Below are positions 31,302 through 40,034 of a stretch of DNA of 48,013 nt, one piece after another (position 1 is the stretch's first letter; each line of letters begins with the position of its first letter). The notes below the pieces were generated by a model. That model was not told where the DNA came from, did not search any database, and worked only from the letters and a program-made list of their open reading frames with translations. The stretch spans positions 1 to 48,013 of the forward strand of contig CALKQT010000077.1 in the NCBI GenBank assembly GCA_937990735.1, written 5' to 3'. Made by a program: the position numbers and the translations under genes. The stretch is from an uncultured Campylobacter sp. (GTDB lineage Bacteria > Campylobacterota > Campylobacteria > Campylobacterales > Campylobacteraceae).

Positions 31302-33893
31302 ATGTTAAAAAGTTTCAAACCCGTGCTTTTGGGCTCGGTTTTGTTCGCCGCAAGCGCCCTGTGTGCCGCAGATAGCGACTTAGAGCGCGTGATGAAAGAA
31401 CGAAATTTAAGCGAAAAAGACGTTTTGGCGGCGGCTAAGACCTATCAGCCGACCGGTAGGAAGGACGATTATATGGTCTTCTCCTCCGGCGGTCAAAGCG
31501 GACAGGTGCTCGTTTACGGCGTGCCGTCGATGAGGATCTACAAATATATCGGCGTATTTACCCCGGAGCCTTGGCAGGGATACGGCTTTGACGAGGAGAG
31601 CAAGGCGGTCTTAAGATCGGGCTCCATTAACGGCAAAGAGATCAACTGGGGTGATACTCACCATCCAAATTTCAGCGAAAAAAACGGCGAGTATGTGGGC
31701 GATTATCTCTTTATCAACGATAAGGCGAACCCAAGAATCGCGGTTATAAATTTATCCGATTTCGAAACTACTCAAATAGTCGTAAATCCCGTAATCAAAA
31801 GCGATCACGGCGGCTCTTTCGTAACGCCTAATACCGAATACGTCATAGAAACCAGCCAATATGCGGCACCTTTTGATAATGACTGGCACCCGATCGAGGA
31901 GTATCAGGCGGTTTATCGCGGTGCGGTAACGCTATGGAAATTTGACTACGATAAAGGCAAAATCGACGTAAATAAATCCTTTTCTCTAGAGCTTCCTCCA
32001 TATATGCAAGATCTAAGTGACGCAGGTAAGGGCGAGAGCTTCGGCTGGGCGTTTACCAATAGCTTCAACTCCGAAATGTACACAGGCGGCATCGAAAAGG
32101 GTCTGCCTCCGATGGAAGCCGGTATGAGCCGCAACGATACTGACTACTTGCACGTTTATAACTGGCAAATTCTAGAAAAACTTGCTCAAGATAGCAAAAA
32201 CTACAAGGTTGTAAACGGACATAGGATCGTTACAATAGACGCCGCCGTAAAAGCGGGAGCGCTATTTTTGATCCCTGAAGCCAAATCCCCTCACGGCGTT
32301 GACGTTAGCCCTGATGGCCGCTATATCATCATCGGCGGCAAACTAGATACTCACGCCAGCGTTTATGATTTCAAAAAGATCAAAGAGCTAATTGATAAGA
32401 AAGAATACGCAGGCAAGGATCCATACGGAATTCCGATCCTAGATATGCAAAAGACGCTTCACGGACAAGCAGAGCTTGGTCTTGGACCTCTTCATAATAC
32501 CTTCGATTCGCAAGACGGCGTAATCTATACATCGCTTTACGTCGATAGCCAGATCGTAAAATGGAACTACAAGACGCTAAAGGTTTTGGATAGGATCAAC
32601 GTTCACTACAATATCGGTCACCTCGATTCTATGGAGGGTAAATCCTCTAAGCCTGTCGGCAAATACGTAATCGCGCTGGATAAGCTTTCGATCGATAGAT
32701 TTAATCCTATCGGACCGCTTCATCCGCAAAATCATCAGCTGATCGATATCACGGGGCCTAAAATGGAGATGCTTTACGATCTTCCTATCGGTCTAGGTGA
32801 GCCACACGACGTAGTTTCTATCGCAGCTAGCAAGCTTCATACGAAACCTACCTATACTATGGGAACAAACTCTCGCACCGGTAAGCAGCACCCTGCCATG
32901 ACGTTAGCGGGTCAAGAGCGCATCGAGCGCGACGGTAAAAACGTAAAAGTCTATGCTACGGCGATCCGCAGCCATATTAATCCTGAGCACATCGAGGTTA
33001 ATAAGGATGATAACGTAACGATCTATATGACAAATTTAGAGCGTGCCGAGGACGAAACTCACGGCTTTACGGTTGATGATTACGATCTGCATATGTCGCT
33101 TGAGCCGGGTAAGACTGCGAGCGTAAATTTCATCGCAGATAAAGAAGGCGTATTTCCTTTCTACTGCACGGAATTCTGCTCTGCGTTGCACCTTGAGATG
33201 TTCGGATATCTATACGTAAAAGATCCGAATAAAAAATATACTTCAGCTAAAGCGTCTATGCTAAAAGCTCTTAGCCCAGAAGCTCTAAAAGCCGAATACG
33301 ACAAGGTAGTAGCTACGAATAAAGCCACCGACGACGTTATTCAATCAGTCGTTAAATTCTTAAAAGAGAAAAACTACGAGAAATATCCTAAAGTAAAGGC
33401 TTTAGTCGATGACGCGCTGGATCAATACGGCAAAATTCCTGAAACCAAAGCCAAGGCAGACGCCGCGGTAAAAGCGGGCGATATGAATGGCGCGATACTT
33501 TGGGAAGGTCAAGTTTGGCAGTATCTAGTAAAAACCGCAGATGTCGGACTTCGCGCTAAAAACAACCTGATCCGCGAGCTCTCCACTCCTATGAGCGAGG
33601 CTGCATCTAACGGCGAGAAAGCTTACCTACGCGGAGGCTGCAACGGCTGCCACGTCATCGGTCAAGTAAGCTCAGGCCCTGATCTAACGGGCGTCCTACT
33701 CCGTCACGAAAACGGCGAGAAGTGGGTTGCCGATTTCATCAAAGACCCGGCTAAATTCTATGAAGACGACTACGTCAAGGCTATGATAAATTACTTCAAC
33801 CTCCGTATGCCAAATCAGCATATGAAAGACGAAGAGATCAAAGATATCATCGAATACCTAAAATGGGTCGATGAGAACGCGGGTCTTAATTAG
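31302..33893 (+). CDS. nosZ: Nitrous oxide reductase, clade II, with C-terminal cytochrome c domain
   Basis: 863-residue periplasmic copper enzyme that reduces N2O to N2. It has a Sec signal (FKPVLLGSVLFAASALCAA), not the Tat signal of clade I. The seven-bladed propeller supplies CuZ histidines seen in DTHHPNF, DHGGSF, SPHGVDVSPDG, LGPLHNTFD, GHLDSMEG and PLHPQNHQ. The cupredoxin domain has the CuA motif FYCTEFCSALHLEM near residue 620. A monohaem cytochrome c domain follows with CNGCH near residue 779, as in the Wolinella and Campylobacter cNosZ enzymes, so it can receive electrons directly from c-type cytochromes. AAGGA precedes the ATG. Second gene of the nos cluster. Complete, with no frameshift. 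Confidence 0.98.
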   Translation: MLKSFKPVLLGSVLFAASALCAADSDLERVMKERNLSEKDVLAAAKTYQPTGRKDDYMVFSSGGQSGQVLVYGVPSMRIYKYIGVFTPEPWQGYGFDEESKAVLRSGSINGKEINWGDTHHPNFSEKNGEYVGDYLFINDKANPRIAVINLSDFETTQIVVNPVIKSDHGGSFVTPNTEYVIETSQYAAPFDNDWHPIEEYQAVYRGAVTLWKFDYDKGKIDVNKSFSLELPPYMQDLSDAGKGESFGWAFTNSFNSEMYTGGIEKGLPPMEAGMSRNDTDYLHVYNWQILEKLAQDSKNYKVVNGHRIVTIDAAVKAGALFLIPEAKSPHGVDVSPDGRYIIIGGKLDTHASVYDFKKIKELIDKKEYAGKDPYGIPILDMQKTLHGQAELGLGPLHNTFDSQDGVIYTSLYVDSQIVKWNYKTLKVLDRINVHYNIGHLDSMEGKSSKPVGKYVIALDKLSIDRFNPIGPLHPQNHQLIDITGPKMEMLYDLPIGLGEPHDVVSIAASKLHTKPTYTMGTNSRTGKQHPAMTLAGQERIERDGKNVKVYATAIRSHINPEHIEVNKDDNVTIYMTNLERAEDETHGFTVDDYDLHMSLEPGKTASVNFIADKEGVFPFYCTEFCSALHLEMFGYLYVKDPNKKYTSAKASMLKALSPEALKAEYDKVVATNKATDDVIQSVVKFLKEKNYEKYPKVKALVDDALDQYGKIPETKAKADAAVKAGDMNGAILWEGQVWQYLVKTADVGLRAKNNLIRELSTPMSEAASNGEKAYLRGGCNGCHVIGQVSSGPDLTGVLLRHENGEKWVADFIKDPAKFYEDDYVKAMINYFNLRMPNQHMKDEEIKDIIEYLKWVDENAGLN

Positions 33894-33900
33894 CCCCACT

Positions 33901-33919
33901 CTCCCCCCGCAAGGGGGAG
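33901..33919 (+). other. Intercistronic hairpin between nosZ and nosB
   Basis: CTCCCCC (33901-33907) pairs with GGGGGAG (33913-33919) over 7 bp with loop CGCAA, starting 7 bases after the nosZ stop. No T run follows and the nosB ribosome site comes directly after. It could stabilise the nosZ mRNA or attenuate downstream genes, giving NosZ in excess over accessory proteins. Confidence 0.55.
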
Positions 33920-33936
33920 AATTTAAAGGAGATGAA

Positions 33937-34713
33937 ATGCCAAAGTATAAAATTTACGCGATTTTAGCGCTGCTTATTATGACGGTCGCTTTTACCATCC
34001 CTACGCTAGGATTTTTCAAAGTCCAAAGCAGAATCGTATCGGGGCAGGTTAGCAGCGTCTCGCAGCTACCTGCATACTCCGCGCCGATATGGAATTTATA
34101 CACGAAAGCCTCGTATAAAAACCATCTAATCCCTAGCGATGTTAAAAACGATCTGGGCGCGATGCTGGAGCATAAATTTGAAGTGGGCGTACCTAGCATA
34201 CCGGTGTGGAAAATTTCACTTGAAGCGCCGAACTATCCAAAAGAGGCTTTCCCCGATGGAATTCCACTTTACGTCCACGTTGACGGCTTTAGCGGCGATG
34301 TCGGCGAGATGAATACCCTAAATCACTATATCGGCATGTATCCCGTCTGGCGCGGCGGCACGCTCGAGCACTCGCTATCGCCGTATTATCTCATAATCGC
34401 AACGATCGGCATGCTTGCGTTTTTGTACTATGATGGCAAGGGGCAGACTCTGCTTATGATCCTACCAATTATTGCTCCGCTTATCTTCATCGGCTGCTAC
34501 GTGGGCTGGCTATATTGGTTCGGGCACAACCTGCAAGACTGGGGCGCATTTAAAATAAAGCCTTTTATGCCTACGGCGTTCGGCGACGGCAGCGTGGCGC
34601 ATTTTACTACCCATTCATATCCCGCTCTCGGCTTTTGGCTGATGTTAGCCCTATCGCTACTATCGGCGCTGGCGCTATTTTCTAAGAAAAAATTTCTACG
34701 AGAGTATAGATGA
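33937..34713 (+). CDS. nosB: NosB, membrane protein of the nos cluster
   Basis: 258-residue membrane protein of the type found after nosZ in epsilonproteobacterial and other clade II clusters. It has one N-terminal membrane segment (about 7-23), a periplasmic-looking region of about 130 residues, and three C-terminal segments (about 155-172, 180-205, 235-252). NosB is important for N2O respiration in relatives, but its mechanism is not settled; an electron-transfer or assembly role is assumed. I place the start at ATG 33937 (MPKYKIY), with AAAGGAG upstream. The longer frame starting at 33871 is inside nosZ and across the hairpin. The stop overlaps the nosD start (ATGA). Confidence 0.85.
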   Translation: MPKYKIYAILALLIMTVAFTIPTLGFFKVQSRIVSGQVSSVSQLPAYSAPIWNLYTKASYKNHLIPSDVKNDLGAMLEHKFEVGVPSIPVWKISLEAPNYPKEAFPDGIPLYVHVDGFSGDVGEMNTLNHYIGMYPVWRGGTLEHSLSPYYLIIATIGMLAFLYYDGKGQTLLMILPIIAPLIFIGCYVGWLYWFGHNLQDWGAFKIKPFMPTAFGDGSVAHFTTHSYPALGFWLMLALSLLSALALFSKKKFLREYR

Positions 34714-35915
34714 AGCTTTTCTTTCTTGCATTCTCGCTCGCCCTAATTCTAGGCGCGGGCGAGCTTCAAGACGCGATCGATAGCGCAAAAGCGGGCGATA
34801 TTATCGAACTAGCCGCGGGCGAGTACCACGGCAACGTTTTAATCGATAAGCCCCTTACTATCGACGGACTAGACCGCTCTGCCGTGATCATAGGCGATCG
34901 TAACGGAACGGTGATCCGCGTCCGCGCTTCGCATGTTACGATCAAAAATTTAACGATTCAAAACGGAGGCTTCGAGCATCTTAGCGAGGATGCGGGCATC
35001 AACGTAAGCGACGTAAACAGCGTAATCATAAAAAATAATCTCATCAAAGACGTGCTCTACGGCGTCGTACTAAGCAAGGCAAACGACGTAACGATCGAGG
35101 GCAACGAAATTTCAAGTAATACCTACCGCACGAGTTTTAAAGGCGACGGCATCAAGCTTTGGTACTCCAATGCCAATAAAATTTTAAATAACGACGTCCA
35201 CAACGTCCGCGACACCGTTTTTTACTTCTCAAACGGAAATCTCGTCGCAGGCAATAAAGGCCACAGTTGTCGATATTCGCTGCACTTTATGAACTCCGGA
35301 CATAACGTCGTGGAGGATAACTACTACGACGGCAACAGCGTGGGATTATTTTTTATGTTTTCAAGCGACAATATCGCCAGGCGTAACGTCGTGCGCAACG
35401 CGGACGGCGCCTACGGCGTGGGCATCGGTATGAAGGATAGCTCAAATTTCAGGGTTACGGATAATAAAGTCGTTTACAACGCCCGCGGATTTTATCTGGA
35501 TCAATCCCCATATCAGCCGGGCTCACTTAACGTTTTTGAAAACAACGATATCGAATACAACAGCATCGGCGTACAATTCCACGCCACGCAGCTAAAAAGC
35601 GTATTTAAAAACAATAAATTTAAAGGCAATATGGAGATCGTGCTAAACGATACGCCCCAATCCAAGCTCTTGCAAAACGAATGGAGTGGCAACTACTTCG
35701 ACGATTACGACGGATTTGATCGCGATGGTGACGGCTACGGCGACGTTAGCTACAGCTCATACGCTTATGCCGATAGGCTTTGGGCGCATAAACCGAGCGT
35801 GCGGTTTTTTTACGGCTCCAGCGGGATAGCGCTTTTAAATTTCATCTCCAAGCTCGCTCCGTTTTCAGAGCCCGAGCTGCTGCTGAAAGATCCAAAACCT
35901 AGGATGAGGCAATGA
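34710..35915 (+). CDS. nosD: NosD, periplasmic copper-processing protein
   Basis: 401-residue exported protein with a Sec signal (FFLAFSLALILGAG) and many N-x-I/V repeats of a right-handed beta-helix (NLTIQNGG, VIIKNNLIKDV, VTIEGNEIS, NKILNNDVHNV, FRVTDNKVVYN). NosD works with the NosFY ABC transporter and NosL to deliver and assemble copper/sulfur for the CuZ centre of NosZ. The C-terminal part has the family's YFDDYDGFDRDGDGYGD segment (about 330-346). The 4-base overlaps on both sides (ATGA with nosB and nosG) indicate tight coupling. Length is normal. Confidence 0.95.
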   Translation: MKLFFLAFSLALILGAGELQDAIDSAKAGDIIELAAGEYHGNVLIDKPLTIDGLDRSAVIIGDRNGTVIRVRASHVTIKNLTIQNGGFEHLSEDAGINVSDVNSVIIKNNLIKDVLYGVVLSKANDVTIEGNEISSNTYRTSFKGDGIKLWYSNANKILNNDVHNVRDTVFYFSNGNLVAGNKGHSCRYSLHFMNSGHNVVEDNYYDGNSVGLFFMFSSDNIARRNVVRNADGAYGVGIGMKDSSNFRVTDNKVVYNARGFYLDQSPYQPGSLNVFENNDIEYNSIGVQFHATQLKSVFKNNKFKGNMEIVLNDTPQSKLLQNEWSGNYFDDYDGFDRDGDGYGDVSYSSYAYADRLWAHKPSVRFFYGSSGIALLNFISKLAPFSEPELLLKDPKPRMRQ

Positions 35916-36715
35916 TAAAGAATAGACGCGAAGCGATAAAACTACTCGGCGGAGCGCTCGGAACACTCGGAGCAGCGAGCTTATTTGCGGATGAAAATTC
36001 TGCAAATTCCGCGGGCAGTGAAGCGCAAAATTTAAACGAGCAAAATTCCGTAAATTCCACAAGACAAAATTCTGCGCCGAATCCCATAAAACAAAATTCT
36101 AACGGGGATTCCGCCTCTTTGTATCTGCGTCCGCCCGGAGCGCTAGCAGAGCGCGGCTTTCGCAGTAGCTGTATTAAGTGTGGCCAATGCGTGCAGGTCT
36201 GCCCCTATCACAGCATCTATCTGCTTGACATCACGCATCTTTTTGACATCGGCACGCCCGTTATCGATGCCAAAGAGCGGGGCTGCTATCTTTGCGGCGC
36301 GCTTCCTTGCGTGCTCGCCTGTCCGAGCGGTGCGCTCAGCCACGAAACGAACGAGCCTAAAAAGGTCAAAATGGGTATCGCCGTGATTGAAAATTTAGAC
36401 GCCTGTTTGGCGTATCTCGGGCAGGTCTTAAAATCTAGCGATCTGCACCCAAAGCCCGCCAAGACCGAGCAGGAGCGCGAGTTAAACTCAGCGCTGGCTG
36501 CGAAAGAGGGCAAGGTCTGTGATCTATGCGCGTCGCTGTGCCCTTACCCGCAGCCACTTGATGCCATAGCTATGATAAAAGCGGGCGCGCATTTCGTCCC
36601 GCAGATCCGCAGCGCTTGCGTCGGCTGTGGCGCGTGCGCAGAGCTCTGCCCGGCGCGTATCATCGAGATAATCCCGCGGGCGGATTACAAATCAATCTAT
36701 GAAGGAAAACAATGA
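35912..36715 (+). CDS. nosG: NosG, periplasmic four-cluster ferredoxin (NapG-like)
   Basis: 267-residue iron-sulfur protein. The N-terminus has a twin-arginine-like signal (NRREAIKLLGGALGTLG), suggesting folded export by Tat. Four [4Fe-4S] motifs follow: CIKCGQCVQVCP, CYLCGALPCVLACP, CDLCASLCP and CVGCGACAELCP. With NosH it forms the presumed menaquinol dehydrogenase route to NosZ, analogous to NapGH. Residues about 28-68 are a low-complexity insertion (QNLNEQNSVNSTRQNS style), unusual for NapG-type proteins and shared with other proteins in this window. Overlaps nosD and nosC1 by 4 bases each. Confidence 0.92.
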   Translation: MIKNRREAIKLLGGALGTLGAASLFADENSANSAGSEAQNLNEQNSVNSTRQNSAPNPIKQNSNGDSASLYLRPPGALAERGFRSSCIKCGQCVQVCPYHSIYLLDITHLFDIGTPVIDAKERGCYLCGALPCVLACPSGALSHETNEPKKVKMGIAVIENLDACLAYLGQVLKSSDLHPKPAKTEQERELNSALAAKEGKVCDLCASLCPYPQPLDAIAMIKAGAHFVPQIRSACVGCGACAELCPARIIEIIPRADYKSIYEGKQ

Positions 36716-37374
36716 AAAACTCCATTAAATTCTACCTCTGCTCGCTAGCTGTGGCGCTTTTGCTATGCGGCTGCGGAGATGACGGCGATTCAGGCTCTGC
36801 CGCGACAAGCTCCACGGGGCAAAATTCCGTTTCGCAAGGCTCCGCGGGGCAAAATTCTGTCTCACAAAACTCCGCAAGGCAAGGCTCCGCGAGTTCAAAT
36901 TCTACGCCGCAGAGCGTGGAACAAAATCATACTGCCAAGCCTCGCATAAGCGTCAAAAGCGGCGAGGCACCCAAGAAGGACGATAAGTTCGTAAGCTACG
37001 ATTTTTACGGCGAGAGAAAGGTAAATTTTAACCTAAACGGCGATGTGAACGAAACGACCAAAAATATCGTGGCGTATTCGAGCATCAAAAACCAATACGA
37101 AAAGCTAAATTTCGACCTGATGAAAAAGCGCCTTGGGCATGATTTTATCCTGCGCTGTTCAGCGTGCCACGACGACTACGCCAACGGCATCATAGGTCCG
37201 TCGCTTCTGGATAAAACCGACGCGCAGATCGTGGATATGATTAAAAAGTATAAATTCAAAGAAAAGCCTAATCCTCTTATGGTGCAGCTCGTAAACGGCA
37301 TGAGCGAGCAGCAGATAGAGACGATGGCGAAAGAAATTTACGAGTTCAACAAACAATTTAAGGAGCAGAAATGA
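36712..37374 (+). CDS. nosC1: NosC1, monohaem cytochrome c lipoprotein
   Basis: 220-residue periplasmic cytochrome c. A lipoprotein-like signal (VALLLCGCG, Cys about 18-20) suggests membrane anchoring. Residues about 25-75 are Q-N-S low complexity (GQNSVSQGSAGQNSVSQ) built on CAAAATTCNGT-like DNA repeats. The haem motif is CSACHDD near residue 147, with a likely Met ligand in MVQLVNGMSEQQ. It should carry electrons from the NosG/NosH/NosB side to the cytochrome domain of NosZ, together with NosC2. 4-base overlaps with both neighbours. The family call rests on the haem motif plus operon position. Confidence 0.9.
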   Translation: MKNSIKFYLCSLAVALLLCGCGDDGDSGSAATSSTGQNSVSQGSAGQNSVSQNSARQGSASSNSTPQSVEQNHTAKPRISVKSGEAPKKDDKFVSYDFYGERKVNFNLNGDVNETTKNIVAYSSIKNQYEKLNFDLMKKRLGHDFILRCSACHDDYANGIIGPSLLDKTDAQIVDMIKKYKFKEKPNPLMVQLVNGMSEQQIETMAKEIYEFNKQFKEQK

Positions 37375-37817
37375 AACCGGGCAAAATTTTAGCTTTGATT
37401 TTGGGTGTAGCACTGATCGCGCTGATGATCTTTATGGCTAGTTCGGACGATTCTAGCGCGCCGCAGCAAGAAGTCAAGCCGCAGGTGCAAGCAAAGCCTG
37501 CGCCGCAGAGCAAAAGCGTCGATCTCATCGACGATAAGGATGTAAAAAATATTAAAATTTTGCAGCAAAGCGTCAAAGAGCGCGATTTTAAGGTTAGTAG
37601 CTCCTATCTGGTAAGCTGCGCGCCCTGCCACGGCGATGACGGACGCGGCAAGATCGCTCCGCCGATCGGAGGCAAGAGCAAGGATCAAATTTTAGCAAGC
37701 CTCAAAGATTATAAAGCGGGTAAGATCAAAAACAGCCTGATGAGCGGACTGCTAACCAACGTAAGCGACGAGAGCCTAGATAAGCTCGCAGATGAAATTT
37801 CAAAATTTAAAGAGTAG
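37371..37817 (+). CDS. nosC2: NosC2, membrane-anchored monohaem cytochrome c
   Basis: 148-residue cytochrome c with an uncleaved-looking N-terminal membrane anchor (ILALILGVALIALMIFMA, about 5-22), a Pro/Gln/Lys-rich linker and the haem motif CAPCHGDDGRG near residue 83. IAPPIGGKS and MSGLLTNVSDE follow and supply the probable distal Met. Small, normal length for class I cytochrome c. It is the second c-type cytochrome of the nos electron chain in Wolinella-type clusters. It overlaps nosC1 by 4 bases and is followed 3 bases later by nosH. Confidence 0.9.
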   Translation: MKPGKILALILGVALIALMIFMASSDDSSAPQQEVKPQVQAKPAPQSKSVDLIDDKDVKNIKILQQSVKERDFKVSSSYLVSCAPCHGDDGRGKIAPPIGGKSKDQILASLKDYKAGKIKNSLMSGLLTNVSDESLDKLADEISKFKE

Positions 37818-37820
37818 GCC

Positions 37821-38723
37821 TTGGATAAATATAATTCGCGATGCACGATCAAAAATACGAGCTTTTTCTCGACCTTCGCGCTTAGAAATAAAAACGGCAA
37901 GCTACGCCCAAGCATTCGGGCTCTGCGCTACGCCACGGTATTTTTGGTGCATCTGCTCTTCGTGCTTTCCTTTCGTGCGGATATTCAAATTTTAGAGGGC
38001 GATATCAGCGGCTCGCGGATACTTGGCTTTCACCTAGCAGATCCTTTCGTAACTCTTGAGGTGATCGCCGCACACAAGGATCTGCCGATAAATCTGCTCA
38101 TCGGCTCGGGCACCATCTTGCTGTTTTACTTCATCGCGGGCGGCAAGGCGTTTTGCTCGTGGATCTGTCCTTACGGAGCGCTTAGCGAGATCGGCGAGAA
38201 GCTGCATAATACGCTAATTGCCAAGCACGTCATCAAGGAGCGCTCATTGCCTCGCGGTATGCGATATGTGATCTGGGCGGTATTTTTGGTGCTAAGCGCT
38301 ATTACCGATCTGCTCGTTTTTGAAATTTTTAACGTAGTTGGAATTTTATCGCGCTTCATAATCTACGGCTTTTCGCTGGCGGGGCTTTGGATCGTTTTTA
38401 TGTTTTTGCTCGAAGTATTTTTTAGCAGGCGAGCGTGGTGCACGCATCTATGCCCGCTAGGAAGCACCTATTCGCTTGCGGCAAAAGCAAGCCTTAGCAA
38501 GATTACTTGGGATAAGAGCAGGTGCGATCACTGCGGCGTTTGCCAAGACGTCTGCTTCGTCCCCCATGTGTTAGACATCACCAAAAAAAAGGCGTCCGAA
38601 AACCTAGGCGATAAGAGCAAATTTATGCTAAAAGGGATCGACTGCACGCTATGCGGACGCTGTATCGACGTGTGTCACCAAGACGCACTGAGTATCGGCA
38701 ATAAGCTAAAAGATATGATCTAA
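37821..38723 (+). CDS. nosH: NosH, membrane polyferredoxin (NapH-like quinol dehydrogenase)
   Basis: 300-residue inner-membrane iron-sulfur protein. About four membrane segments carry the CxxxCP motifs CSWICPYGAL (about 113-122) and CTHLCPLGSTY (about 207-217), typical of NapH/NosR-type proteins. At the C-terminus come two [4Fe-4S] motifs, CDHCGVCQDVC and CTLCGRCIDVC. It is presumed to oxidise menaquinol and pass electrons through NosG and the cytochromes to NosZ. The start is TTG at 37821, just after the nosC2 stop at 37817. A later start would remove the basic N-terminal segment preceding the first membrane helix. Followed 8 bases later by nosF. Confidence 0.93.
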   Translation: MDKYNSRCTIKNTSFFSTFALRNKNGKLRPSIRALRYATVFLVHLLFVLSFRADIQILEGDISGSRILGFHLADPFVTLEVIAAHKDLPINLLIGSGTILLFYFIAGGKAFCSWICPYGALSEIGEKLHNTLIAKHVIKERSLPRGMRYVIWAVFLVLSAITDLLVFEIFNVVGILSRFIIYGFSLAGLWIVFMFLLEVFFSRRAWCTHLCPLGSTYSLAAKASLSKITWDKSRCDHCGVCQDVCFVPHVLDITKKKASENLGDKSKFMLKGIDCTLCGRCIDVCHQDALSIGNKLKDMI

Positions 38724-38731
38724 GGAAGCCT

Positions 38732-39370
38732 ATGATAGAGATTAAAAACGTAAGCAAGAAATTCGCAGATCAATTCGTTTTAAAAGATATCAATCTAAAT
38801 ATCGATGATGGCGAGCAAGTGCTTTTCGTCGGGCAAAACGGCGCGGGCAAAAGCTCGCTGATGCGGACGATTCTAGGCGAATACATACCCACAAGCGGCA
38901 GCGTCGCTATCGACGGATTTGATTCGTTTAAGCAGCGCAGCCGCGCACTACGCGGTATCAGCTTCGTGCCGCAAACCCCGCCGCCGCTTAAGTTGAGCCT
39001 AAATGAGCTCATCTACTTCGCCGAGCGCACGGCTGACGCGAGCAGAGCAGGCATCGTAAAATTTTGCGACGAAATGGAGTTTGATCTGGGTTCAAATTTA
39101 AACAAGCCCTTTCATAAGCTATCCGGCGGTATGAAGCAGAAATTTTTAATCGCGCTAGCCTTCGGCAGAGCCAGTAAGGCGATGATTTTCGACGAGCCGA
39201 CAGCCAATCTCGATCCGAGCGCGCGCGAGCGTTTTAAGACGCTTTTGCACAACCACGCAAAAGATAGAAGCTTGATCTTTATCTCACATAGGCTCGAGGA
39301 AGTGGGAGGACTGGTAAAAAGAATGATTTCAATGGATCTAGGGAGGATCGTAGATGATAAAAATGTTTAA
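38732..39370 (+). CDS. nosF: NosF, ABC transporter ATPase for NosZ maturation
   Basis: 212-residue ABC ATPase with Walker A GQNGAGKSSL (about 34-43), signature LSGGMKQKF (about 130-138), Walker B MIFDEPTANLD (about 151-161) and the H-loop FISHRLEE. With NosY it forms the ABC complex that works with NosD in building the CuZ cluster. It is slightly short of the more common 300-residue NosF proteins, which is usual in this lineage. It overlaps nosL by 17 bases. NosY, its partner, is displaced 1.3 kb downstream after a non-coding gap. Confidence 0.94.
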   Translation: MIEIKNVSKKFADQFVLKDINLNIDDGEQVLFVGQNGAGKSSLMRTILGEYIPTSGSVAIDGFDSFKQRSRALRGISFVPQTPPPLKLSLNELIYFAERTADASRAGIVKFCDEMEFDLGSNLNKPFHKLSGGMKQKFLIALAFGRASKAMIFDEPTANLDPSARERFKTLLHNHAKDRSLIFISHRLEEVGGLVKRMISMDLGRIVDDKNV

Positions 39371-40034
39371 AGCTTTTCTTTGCGCGCTTGTTGCGCTTAC
39401 GTTTTTAGGCTGCGGCGACGAGAAAGACTACGGCAACGTCCATTACGACAGAGACGTATGCGAGCACTGCCAGATGGCGATCAGCGACAACCGCTTCAGC
39501 GTCGATGTGCGCGTGGACGGCAAAAACCACTACTTTGACGACATCGGCTGCTTGGTGGATTTTATGGTTACCAACGACAAACTAAACTGGCTGAAGGACG
39601 CCAAAATTTACATCAATGACGCTAGCGGCAACGGCGAGTTTATCGACGCACGCACGGCGCATTTTTACAAGGGCTTTAAAACCCCTATGTCGTTCGGCTG
39701 GGGCGCGTTTAAAAACAAGCAAGAGGGCAAGCAAGACTTCAGCTTCGATCAGGTAGTCGCGGCGCTTAAAGCAGGCGGCGGCTCGCACGGCATGGGAATG
39801 GGCGATATGGGTCGCGATGCGCACGGCGATACGGGAAGCATGCACGGCCACGGCGATATGGACAGCATGAAAGACCCTCACTCCGCAGAGCACGGCATGA
39901 GCGGGCCTAAGCATGATATGGGCGGCGGCGATGCGGGCAGCACGGCACATCCTCAAGGCTCACCGCACGATATGGGGCAGATGCACGAGGGTAACGGCAC
40001 GGCGCACGATATGCATTCGGGACACGCGCATTAA
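39354..40034 (+). CDS. nosL: NosL copper chaperone with His/Met-rich tail
   Basis: 226-residue lipoprotein. Lipobox TFLGCG puts the anchored Cys near residue 22. CEHCQMAISDNRFS (about 36-49) is the Cu(I)-binding CxxCxM of NosL, and the FDDIGCLVDFM and DASGNGEFIDA segments match the family. NosL hands copper to NosD/NosZ in the periplasm. Beyond about residue 143 the protein carries an extra tail of some 85 residues with about 14 His and 11 Met (HGMGMGDMGRDAHGD style), a likely additional copper-binding region not found in typical NosL. The start ATG 39354 lies within nosF, with GGGAGG upstream. A 660-base gap follows before nosY. Confidence 0.93.
   Translation: MIKMFKAFLCALVALTFLGCGDEKDYGNVHYDRDVCEHCQMAISDNRFSVDVRVDGKNHYFDDIGCLVDFMVTNDKLNWLKDAKIYINDASGNGEFIDARTAHFYKGFKTPMSFGWGAFKNKQEGKQDFSFDQVVAALKAGGGSHGMGMGDMGRDAHGDTGSMHGHGDMDSMKDPHSAEHGMSGPKHDMGGGDAGSTAHPQGSPHDMGQMHEGNGTAHDMHSGHAH

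Noticed and set aside
33871..33936. Longer N-terminus for nosB, starting inside nosZ
   Set aside because: It would translate the nosZ end and the hairpin. ATG 33937 has AAAGGAG and leads straight into the membrane segment.
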